Shown: in pieces, positions 26,912 through 34,631 of the stretch
Layout: each line of letters starts with the position of its first letter
Numbering within the stretch: the first letter of the stretch is position 1
Origin: Bacteroidales bacterium
GTDB lineage: Bacteria; Bacteroidota; Bacteroidia; Bacteroidales; Paludibacteraceae
Assembly: GCA_015061185.1 (NCBI GenBank)
Contig: SUWZ01000024.1
Coordinates: forward strand, 1 to 46,306
Direction of reading: 5' to 3'
DNA: 46,306 nt
The notes under the pieces: model-generated
The model's database searches: none
What the model was told of the DNA's origin: nothing
The model's input: the letters and a program-made list of their open reading frames with translations, nothing else
Program-made: the position numbers and the translations under genes

Positions 26912-28960
26912 ATGAACTTTAATGATTTTAAATATAACTCGTCAAAATTTTCTATAGCCCTAACAACGTTATTGTTTATTGTGGCTGGATTCTTAATTTT
27001 TCAAACCTACCCCAACATCAGTAAGTTTCAATATTCTTATGAAGTTGGAAGTCCATGGCAGTATGAAACAATTACTGCCCCGTTTGCCTTTGAAATTAGA
27101 AAATCAAAAAAACAACTGCAAGCTGAGGAGGATAGTTTATTGGCAGAATTTCATAATCTATACGACTTTAAAGAGAATATTGCCAACGAAAATATTAACA
27201 AAATACAAGATAAGTTGGGACCATCTCTTGACGTTGTTAGTGGTATGTACAAAAAATATATTGTCAATGAGTTGTCTAATATCTACAAAATCGGAATTAT
27301 TTCGGCGGAGAGTATAGAAAATCTTAACACCAATGGTGATAGTATAATTATAATTCTTAAAGAAAATATCTCTAACGAAACCGCTATAAACGACCTCTAT
27401 ACTACAAAAAGTGCTTACGAACAAATTATTCAAAATGCTCCTCAATTTATAGATAGAAATACTCTTAGAGACTATAACTTAAACAATTACTTACAAGAAA
27501 ATATTATTTTTAATCAAACAAAAACTGAAAACTTAAAAAAAGAGAATCTTAGAACAATCTCCCTTACAAAGGGACGAATTCAAAGTGGTGAAAAAATCAT
27601 CGATCACGGAGAAATCGTTACAAATAAATCATTTGACATTCTAAATTCACTAAAAGAGGTTCTGCAAGAGAATAGTCAAAAGAAAGATTCTAAACTGATT
27701 TCCATGGGTCAAATACTAATTATTTGCTGTATTTTAAGTGCTTTCTTCTCCTTCTTATTCCTATTTCGCGCCAAATTCACATTGGAAGTGAAAAATGTAG
27801 CCTTCATGCTTGGTATGATTGTTCTACTTTGCATTGCCACTTCATGGGTGGTTAACCATGAGTTTTCTCCATACATAATTCCGTATGCTATTCTTCCTAT
27901 CATGGTGACTACGTTTTTCGATACTCGTACTGCCCTATTTTCTCATCTTACAACGATTCTTCTTTGCGCCTATATTGTTCCGAACGAATTTGAATTTATA
28001 TCAATTCAAACCATTGTAGGAATGATTTCTATAAGTACGCTAAAAAACATTTTTTTACGTTCTCAATTGGTAAAATCTGCTTTACTGATTTTTGTCACCT
28101 ATTGCGGATTCTATATTGGAAGTATCTTGGTGTATAATCAAAGTGAGAATATAGATTTCCTACCAATTCTATACTTTGCTATTAATTGCCTATTGCTGCT
28201 ATTCGCATTTCCTCTTATTTACATTGTCGAAAAATTATTTGGTTATATGTCTGACGTAACACTCGTTGAATTAGCAAATACTAATAATGAACTTCTTAGA
28301 AAATTCTCCGAAGTGGCTCCAGGTAGCTTCCAACACTCTATGCAGGTCTCTAATCTTGCTTCTGAAGCGGCCCAAAGTATAGGAGCAAATCCAATGTTGG
28401 CTCGTACGGGTGCTCTGTATCATGATATCGGAAAAATGAATAACCCTGCATTTTTTACAGAAAATCAATCTAGCGTCAACCCTCACATTGAACTTAATGA
28501 CGAAGAAAAAAGCGCTCAAATTATCATAAAACATATTTCTGATGGTATTGCTATCGCTAAAAAATATGGATTGCCGGAAAAAATACAAGACTTTATCCGC
28601 ACTCACCATGGAGATGGAAAAACGAAATATTTTTATTATACATTGAAAAATAAATATCCGGATAAAGTTATTGATGAGAGTAAATTTACTTACCCGGGAC
28701 CTCGCCCATACAGCAAGGAGACTGCAATCTTGGTAATATGCGACTCTGTTGAAGCGGCTTCAAGAAGTTTGAAAGAATACAATGATCAAAACATCAATGA
28801 TTTAGTTGAGAATATAATAAACGGACATATTCAAGATGGGATTTTTGAAGAGGCTCCAATTACGCTTAAACAAATTAGCACCATAAAAACTGTACTAAAA
28901 GAAAAGCTTAAAACGATTTATCACACACGAATAATATATCCTGAATTAAATAATAAGTGA
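26912..28960 (+). CDS. 7TM-HD domain phosphodiesterase, PgpH-like (probable c-di-AMP hydrolase)
   Basis: The 682-residue protein has a membrane helix at about 14-31, an extracytoplasmic region of about 220 residues, roughly seven membrane helices between 264 and 440, and a cytoplasmic HD domain. HD metal ligands are visible: His475 (SFQHSM), His504-Asp505 (YHDIGKM), His541 (IIKHISDG), His565-His566 (RTHHG) and Asp611 (ICDSVEA). This is the layout of Listeria PgpH, which hydrolyses c-di-AMP, so I infer the same reaction. The outer region may sense a ligand or the envelope state. It stands alone and is divergent from rpsL. Related Bacteroidota proteins are usually annotated only as HDIG-domain proteins. 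Confidence 0.88.
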   Translation: MNFNDFKYNSSKFSIALTTLLFIVAGFLIFQTYPNISKFQYSYEVGSPWQYETITAPFAFEIRKSKKQLQAEEDSLLAEFHNLYDFKENIANENINKIQDKLGPSLDVVSGMYKKYIVNELSNIYKIGIISAESIENLNTNGDSIIIILKENISNETAINDLYTTKSAYEQIIQNAPQFIDRNTLRDYNLNNYLQENIIFNQTKTENLKKENLRTISLTKGRIQSGEKIIDHGEIVTNKSFDILNSLKEVLQENSQKKDSKLISMGQILIICCILSAFFSFLFLFRAKFTLEVKNVAFMLGMIVLLCIATSWVVNHEFSPYIIPYAILPIMVTTFFDTRTALFSHLTTILLCAYIVPNEFEFISIQTIVGMISISTLKNIFLRSQLVKSALLIFVTYCGFYIGSILVYNQSENIDFLPILYFAINCLLLLFAFPLIYIVEKLFGYMSDVTLVELANTNNELLRKFSEVAPGSFQHSMQVSNLASEAAQSIGANPMLARTGALYHDIGKMNNPAFFTENQSSVNPHIELNDEEKSAQIIIKHISDGIAIAKKYGLPEKIQDFIRTHHGDGKTKYFYYTLKNKYPDKVIDESKFTYPGPRPYSKETAILVICDSVEAASRSLKEYNDQNINDLVENIINGHIQDGIFEEAPITLKQISTIKTVLKEKLKTIYHTRIIYPELNNK

Positions 28961-28979
28961 TTAAATCTTTGTTACAGGC

Positions 28980-29167
28980 TTAAAAATTATTTTGAAACAA
29001 TTTGATTCCGTCATCTATATACACTTGAATCAACGGAGTTGTATCTTCGTGGTTAAACCAATGACACATTGACAAATAGTGGTTTACATCGCTACTAAAT
29101 ATGCACGAAACTCAATTGTGTAAAGAGTATTCAAAATGAAAGCTACACCTCCTCTGTTATGTAACAT
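28980..29167 (-). pseudogene. Possible frameshifted small ORF remnant downstream of the propeller lipoprotein gene
   Basis: On the - strand, a 27-codon ORF starts with ATG at 29165-29167 and ends at 29084. An overlapping stop-free stretch in another frame (28980-29111, 43 codons) has protein-like composition (MCHWFNHEDTTPLIQVYIDD). One frameshift would join them into a single chain of about 60 residues. It may be a decayed gene or chance. A 7-bp inverted repeat, TAAACCA/TGGTTTA (29054-29060 and 29080-29086), lies inside. Family unknown. Confidence 0.2.
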
Positions 29168-29173
29168 TGTGAA

Positions 29174-30733
29174 TTATTTATAAATTACGGAAGCCCCTGT
29201 CTGTGCATCGACAGAACCTTTAATTGACTCTCCTTTATATTCTGCATTGATAACTTCAATATCATCCAAGATTGAGTAAAATTTAGACGACGTCAACTTT
29301 GTCTCTGTAGGCGAAAACTCAACCATATTATAATTCTGTAAACGATCTAAATCTCTCTCCGGATCATAATGGGGTAAAGCAAATGGTTTGCTAATTTTCC
29401 CGTCTTCTGAAAAATGGGATATATATACTCTTGCATGATTCCCATTTTCTCGTCTCGTTGAAACCAATATCCAACGTCCATTGGTACTCCAATCGTGATA
29501 CCCTTCCGGCTTATCACTATTTAAATTATCAACTGATAACAATTCATTTGTTCGTAAATCCATCAACACCAAATCCGAACTGTCTTGAGTGTACGAGTGT
29601 GAACTATTATCCATCATAGCAAAAAGAAGATAATTACCATCCGGAGATAACTTAGGCTGAGTGGCACTTTTATTCAATTTTGAAGCACAAAATACCATTT
29701 CTATATTACCCCACGATAAACTATCTCTATTATAGTGTATTCTTTTTATATCATATTTTAATTTAAACGCTGTCGTAGATTCTTTTTCATCACAGACGGA
29801 ATCTGTAGAGGCATAATAAATTGTCTTTCCATTGGGATGCCAACAAGGATAAGTATCAATAGTGGTAGAATCTCTTACTACGTAACTTAGTTCATTTTTC
29901 TCTATATTATACAATACAATATCAGATTTCACATTAAATGGATGTATCTTTCTCTTTCCTGTTGTCAAAAAATATTGTTTAATCAGTGTAGAAGAAAAAG
30001 CTATCATGGGCTGGGTTGGATGCCACGATGGATAAACTGTCCCATACGGAACGTCTCCCAACTTAGTATTTACGATTTTGGTTTCACCATTATATGTCAC
30101 AACCAATCCTCCTCCTTTTCCTCTATAAAAAAACATTGTATTACCACTTCCATTTTTTTGAGTTGAATGACAATTTAAACATGTTTGACCTGAAAAATAT
30201 GTTTCTTTTAGCGGTTTCTCATTATTCACTATTGTGGTTTCCTCTCCAGTCTCTAAATGAAACTGAACTAACGAGACATGCCCGGTCGGACGATACGCAG
30301 GTTCTATTAAACGATATGTTATGTATTTGTCAATAGAGTCTGAAACTACATGTAGATAAAATTGCGGATAACGTTTCCACTTTATACCCTTTTCATATAC
30401 TTCAATTTGCAAAGAATCGCCGATAGCTTCTTTTAACATTTCAGCCCAATCGTCTTTCGGGAAGAAAATTTTTCCATCTTCATCAGCAGAATAGACCCAT
30501 TCCTTTTGTGTTGGGGATTTTACAGCTACTACATACTCTTGTTTTCCCGATTTAATCATAAAATTCAAAGGAGCAACATTGCATGGAACAGTAACTCCGC
30601 GATAATCGGGATAAAGCTGCAAATCATCATTTGTTTCTACATATTGTTCGGGTTTTTCATTGGAGCAAGAGAATAGAACAACTGACAATATTATAAACAT
30701 TATTTTTATAACCTTAGACTTCATACCATTCAT
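29174..30733 (-). CDS. Beta-propeller (TolB/PD40-like) lipoprotein with a CxxCH haem-type motif
   Basis: The 519-residue protein has a lipoprotein signal peptide ending in LFSC with Cys23 as the likely lipidated residue. An N-terminal domain runs to about 175. A single C-type haem-binding motif CLNCH is at 185-189 (SGQTCLNCHSTQKNG). A PD40/WD40-like propeller follows at about 220-490, with repeated blades of the type SWHPTQPMIAFSS, CWHPNGKTIYYAS, KLSPDGNYLLFAM and DWSTNGRWILVS. It follows the multipass membrane protein gene by 7 nt, so they probably work together at the envelope. An ATG three codons downstream (30724) is an alternative start. A single covalently bound haem is inference; the motif could also be structural. 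Similar Bacteroidota proteins are named TolB-like without known function. Confidence 0.75.
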   Translation of the reverse strand: MNGMKSKVIKIMFIILSVVLFSCSNEKPEQYVETNDDLQLYPDYRGVTVPCNVAPLNFMIKSGKQEYVVAVKSPTQKEWVYSADEDGKIFFPKDDWAEMLKEAIGDSLQIEVYEKGIKWKRYPQFYLHVVSDSIDKYITYRLIEPAYRPTGHVSLVQFHLETGEETTIVNNEKPLKETYFSGQTCLNCHSTQKNGSGNTMFFYRGKGGGLVVTYNGETKIVNTKLGDVPYGTVYPSWHPTQPMIAFSSTLIKQYFLTTGKRKIHPFNVKSDIVLYNIEKNELSYVVRDSTTIDTYPCWHPNGKTIYYASTDSVCDEKESTTAFKLKYDIKRIHYNRDSLSWGNIEMVFCASKLNKSATQPKLSPDGNYLLFAMMDNSSHSYTQDSSDLVLMDLRTNELLSVDNLNSDKPEGYHDWSTNGRWILVSTRRENGNHARVYISHFSEDGKISKPFALPHYDPERDLDRLQNYNMVEFSPTETKLTSSKFYSILDDIEVINAEYKGESIKGSVDAQTGASVIYK

Positions 30734-30740
30734 TTTTTAT

Positions 30741-32540
30741 TTAATAAAACATATAGTAGTAACAATAGGTACCTTTGTACTTTTTCATGATTCCCATCGC
30801 TTGCTCTTTCGTCTTATTCGTACAAAACATTTTTAAATCATGGAAAAAACTATTAACCTGATTGGCTACATTTCTGTCAACCTGATAAGCTCGCAAAATT
30901 GCAGGATTCTCTCCCAACTCCAAAACACTTATGATTAATGCTTCTTGCATACACACCGGAAGACGAGGAATTTTTATCCTCTTTATATCTCCAAGAAAAC
31001 GTTTTAACTGTTTTAGATATAAACTTGCCAACAACCTATATTCTAATGTTTGGATTGGAAATTTTCCTATCATCAAAAATTGTTCCGCCAACGATGCTTC
31101 AATACGTATCAAATCAACACTCATAGGTTGTTTCTTTACTATTGCTACTAAATCCGGATTTTCTTTAAAAAAGAGGTCTTGTTTTCCTAAATATCGCTCA
31201 TGCTTTTCTGCCCACGAATGATAAATTATACTCTGTTTCAACTGTCTTAAAAATCTCTCCGCCAAAAGATCTTCTCCATTCATCAAGGCATATAGAGCCA
31301 TATACTTTAAACGCTTGTTTGTCGGCTTTATTTGCATATACATCTCTAAATTAAATAAATAATGACTATTTATCAAAGATGCATGAAAAAACATATCTTC
31401 ATAATAAATAGGTTCCTCTGAAAGATAGTGTCCATCAGATGCTTTCAACGGAAATTTAAATTTGAACAAATTATCAGATAGTTTATTCTGACGTGCCAAT
31501 GATATTACTCGATATGCATTAATTGGTTTTGTCAACGAGTCTGTCTCTGCAACTACCTGCTCCATCTCTTCCCACTTGCCGTCATCACATAGTCTGACTA
31601 ACTTCATCTCTGTCCTAAAGTTCTCATCTTTATAAGAAAAAGCATATACCAAACTCATCACAACAATCAAAGTTAGTGATTGCAATACCAATGTCTGCTT
31701 AGTGAGTTGTTTTTGCTCCTTACCCAAGAAATAGGAGACAAAAGGTGTTAACAGCAAAACTATCCAAATCAATATAAACAAGACTCTTAGTATTACAAAA
31801 TAGCTAAATATTGAAGGGGAAAACAAAGCGGTTAAATAGCTTTCGCAAAAAATATACCTTCCTCCTAATAACAAAAATAGCAATGATAACACAAACGTCA
31901 ATAGATAGAGATGCCAACGACTCTGCTTATTTATAATCGACTCAAGGAAAATCATCGCAGCACTCAAAACGGCATATACACCTATAAAAGGGACTAAAGC
32001 AATCACTGCAAACCCAACAATTTCTCCGCACCATTCCCTCTTCGAGCAATAGCGATATAGGGCAAAAAGTGATATCGAAATTAGAGTTCCTAATAGGGCT
32101 ACAAACGCAAAATCACCATCCAGAGTAGCATACAAAGCATAACCTGCGGAGGTAGCATATAACAAAAGGATTGCCGGCAATATATAGGTCAAACCTAAAA
32201 AAACACCCTTTACATTATACAATTTCTCCAACATAAATTGGATTAAAATCAGTAGTATTCCAAACAATAATGCTCCTACTATGGGAATAACGAAACTTTG
32301 ATTTAATATTCTACCTAACAAAACTAACAAGCCACCTGTCTGGTTTAATATAAATGTCAAATTAATCTCATTGAATATAAGATGAGAATTTACAGACATA
32401 AAGTGAAGTTGGTCGGCATTATAAACGCCTAAAAAAAGAAGGGTAAAAAGAAAAAATAAAGAACGATAGATCCAACTTATCATCGTATTGGATAATCCCA
32501 TTTTTTCCCTCTCTTTTGTTGTTTTAATTGCTTTTGCCAT
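30741..32540 (-). CDS. Large multipass membrane protein of unknown function (DUF6057-like)
   Basis: The 599-residue protein has a basic, Lys-rich start and then about nine to ten hydrophobic segments between residues 25 and 310. The last 270 residues are soluble, Leu- and Lys-rich, and look like helical repeats (YMALYALMNGEDLLAERFL, SLYLKQLKRFLG). No catalytic motif is visible. From memory it resembles the Bacteroidota family DUF6057, but I cannot confirm that. It lies 7 nt before the CxxCH propeller lipoprotein gene, which points to a shared envelope complex. The gap of 113 nt upstream carries no good promoter match, only a 12-bp palindrome at 32604-32615. Confidence 0.7.
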   Translation of the reverse strand: MAKAIKTTKEREKMGLSNTMISWIYRSLFFLFTLLFLGVYNADQLHFMSVNSHLIFNEINLTFILNQTGGLLVLLGRILNQSFVIPIVGALLFGILLILIQFMLEKLYNVKGVFLGLTYILPAILLLYATSAGYALYATLDGDFAFVALLGTLISISLFALYRYCSKREWCGEIVGFAVIALVPFIGVYAVLSAAMIFLESIINKQSRWHLYLLTFVLSLLFLLLGGRYIFCESYLTALFSPSIFSYFVILRVLFILIWIVLLLTPFVSYFLGKEQKQLTKQTLVLQSLTLIVVMSLVYAFSYKDENFRTEMKLVRLCDDGKWEEMEQVVAETDSLTKPINAYRVISLARQNKLSDNLFKFKFPLKASDGHYLSEEPIYYEDMFFHASLINSHYLFNLEMYMQIKPTNKRLKYMALYALMNGEDLLAERFLRQLKQSIIYHSWAEKHERYLGKQDLFFKENPDLVAIVKKQPMSVDLIRIEASLAEQFLMIGKFPIQTLEYRLLASLYLKQLKRFLGDIKRIKIPRLPVCMQEALIISVLELGENPAILRAYQVDRNVANQVNSFFHDLKMFCTNKTKEQAMGIMKKYKGTYCYYYMFY

Positions 32541-32653
32541 TTTCTAATAAATATTCTTTAGGTAACCTCTCTGAATTAAGTTGAGATGTTTTTAAAATAC
32601 GCCTAAAAGCTTTTAATCCCAATTCATAAAACTTACCTTATTATATGATAAAA

Positions 32654-33124
32654 TCATTTGTTATGAAGACATAGCCGGCGATATATTCCTTCACATGTAT
32701 CCTCCAATATATCAATTACATTATCAAATCCCTTCAATCCTCCATAATATGGGTCCGGAACGTAAGTTACATTGGGATCGGATGAAAAATCTGCCATTCT
32801 TAATACTTTCTCTTTCTGCTCTTTCGTAATTGCCTTATCCAATAACGCTTCTATATTATTGTCATCCATCCCAATTATCCAGTCAAACTTATCAAAATCA
32901 TCATAAGAGACCGGACGCGAAATAGATGTCACTTCATACCCTCTTGTTGCAGCTACCGACCTCATTCGGGGATCCGCCTTTTCGCCTTGATGAACGCTCA
33001 GAATTCCGGCAGAATCCACAAAAAATTTATCCAAAACTCCGCGCTCTGCCAAAATTGACTTCATTACAGCTTCTGCCGCTGCTGAACGACAAATATTTCC
33101 TAAACAGACAAATAATATCTTCAT
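32654..33124 (-). CDS. Low-molecular-weight protein tyrosine phosphatase
   Basis: This 156-residue cytoplasmic enzyme removes phosphate from tyrosine residues. The P-loop is CLGNICRS (nucleophile Cys7, Arg13), directly after the first beta strand. The general-acid aspartate is in VPDPYYGG (Asp124) with the usual double Tyr. Length and motif spacing match the family. Bacterial members often control capsule or exopolysaccharide kinases, but no such kinase gene is visible here, so the substrate is unknown. It follows the helicase gene by 54 nt on the same strand. Confidence 0.93.
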   Translation of the reverse strand: MKILFVCLGNICRSAAAEAVMKSILAERGVLDKFFVDSAGILSVHQGEKADPRMRSVAATRGYEVTSISRPVSYDDFDKFDWIIGMDDNNIEALLDKAITKEQKEKVLRMADFSSDPNVTYVPDPYYGGLKGFDNVIDILEDTCEGIYRRLCLHNK

Positions 33125-33178
33125 TCTATCTCTTTTTATCCAAAACTACTAAAATATCAAAAGAAAACTTTCAATGTT

Positions 33179-34519
33179 TTATTGAGGTTGCCCATCCTCT
33201 TTTTTTCTCTTAAATCCTCTCCTACGATGATGCTTGAAATTTTCATTTTGAACCGGTTGCTCTTTTTCTCCATTCTGCCCCTTCGCAAAGTTTTGTTTTT
33301 TCGCCTTTGAAGGAACAAATCTTCGTTTTCGTCGCCAACCTTGTTTTGCTCTTCCCAAACTTCCTTTCGGAGAATATTCCGGTGCCTCTCCCAAATATTC
33401 AGGCAAGCTACATTTATCTATCTCTTTGTCTAAAAATAATTCTATACGACGAAACTTATTTTGTTCTTTTTCCGACACAAAAGTAATTCCTCGTCCTGTT
33501 TTTTGAGCTCTTGCAGTTCTACCAATTCGATGTATATAATCCTCAGCATCTGTGGGCACATCAAAATTAATTACCATATCAATGTTTTCTATATCTATCC
33601 CTCTTGATACAATATCTGTCGCCACCAAAACATTAACTTTCCCATTTTTGAAAGAGAGTAATGCTTCATCACGCTTTGATTGTTCTAAATCAGAATGAAT
33701 CTCCTCTGCCAACAAGTGCATCTGTTTTAAACTCCTCGTCACTTCTCGAACTTTTTGCTTTGACGAAGAAAACACAATAACTTTTTCAGGCATTGAATCT
33801 TTTAATAGATTTTGAATGATTCCCAGTTTTTGTGATTCATAACAAATATAAGCTTCTTGCACTATCCCTTCTGCCGGCTTCGATATAGCAATATCAACTG
33901 TCGCCGGATTATCTAATATAGCTTCTGCCAAAGTCCTAATTTTTTTAGGCATAGTTGCAGAAAACATTATTGTTTGACGCTCTTTGGGCAATTGCTTGAC
34001 AATATGAATAATATCATCATAAAAACCCATATCCAACATCCTATCAGCCTCGTCTAAAACAAAATAATTGACTTTAGAAAAATCAACATATCCTAAATTG
34101 ATGTGTGAGATTAAGCGACCGGGAGTTGCTATTACAAAATCAGCTCCCATTTGCATCGCTCGCTTTTGCTGCTCCCACGCACTTGCATCGTTCCCTCCAT
34201 ATACAGGAACAGAAGTTATCGGAAGAAAATAAGAAAAACCCTCTAATTGTTGATCGATTTGCTGTGCCAATTCTCTCGTAGGAGCCATAATGATGGCATT
34301 AACACTTTCTGAATCGTGTTCTTCTTTCAACATTCTATTCAATAAAGGCAATAAATAGGCTGCAGTTTTCCCTGTTCCGGTTTGTGCACATGCTATCACA
34401 TCCCGACCCTCCATAACTAAAGGAATTGCTTGTTCTTGAATCGGGGTCATCTCCTGAAAATTCATAGCCTCTATGCCCTCCATCAAATTCTGTTCAAATT
34501 TCAGTTCTTCAAATTTCAT
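33179..34519 (-). CDS. DEAD-box RNA helicase, RhlE-like
   Basis: The 446-residue protein has the complete DEAD-box set. The Q motif is near TPIQEQAIP, motif I is AQTGTGKT (45-52), then PTRELAQQ, TPGRL, VLDEADRMLDMGF, SAT, VATDIVSRGID and HRIGRTARA. A basic C-terminal tail rich in Lys, Arg and Gln follows (about 370-446), typical of RhlE-type helicases that act in ribosome assembly or RNA decay. Genes of this type are present in several copies in Bacteroidota, so a specific role cannot be given. A TATCTTTG -7 element lies 28 nt upstream. Confidence 0.93.
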   Translation of the reverse strand: MKFEELKFEQNLMEGIEAMNFQEMTPIQEQAIPLVMEGRDVIACAQTGTGKTAAYLLPLLNRMLKEEHDSESVNAIIMAPTRELAQQIDQQLEGFSYFLPITSVPVYGGNDASAWEQQKRAMQMGADFVIATPGRLISHINLGYVDFSKVNYFVLDEADRMLDMGFYDDIIHIVKQLPKERQTIMFSATMPKKIRTLAEAILDNPATVDIAISKPAEGIVQEAYICYESQKLGIIQNLLKDSMPEKVIVFSSSKQKVREVTRSLKQMHLLAEEIHSDLEQSKRDEALLSFKNGKVNVLVATDIVSRGIDIENIDMVINFDVPTDAEDYIHRIGRTARAQKTGRGITFVSEKEQNKFRRIELFLDKEIDKCSLPEYLGEAPEYSPKGSLGRAKQGWRRKRRFVPSKAKKQNFAKGQNGEKEQPVQNENFKHHRRRGFKRKKEDGQPQ

Positions 34520-34547
34520 CTCCTTCTATTTTTAGATGCAAATCGTA

Positions 34548-34555
34548 CAAAGATA
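34548..34555 (-). promoter_or_regulatory. Possible -7 promoter element of the DEAD-box helicase gene
   Basis: TATCTTTG on the - strand matches TAnnTTTG, 28 nt before the ATG. No TTTG -33 element is found at the right distance, so the match is partial. Confidence 0.35.
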
Positions 34556-34631
34556 ATTATTTCTTGCATTATGCATGCGATTATTTAAATTTTTAAGATA
34601 ATTTGCCATGATGCTAATCTTCGGAATAAAA

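Noticed and set aside
32604-32615. 12-bp palindrome TAAAAGCTTTTA before the multipass membrane gene
   Set aside because: Low-complexity A/T arms around AGCT are expected by chance in this AT-rich sequence, and no promoter element lies at a useful distance.
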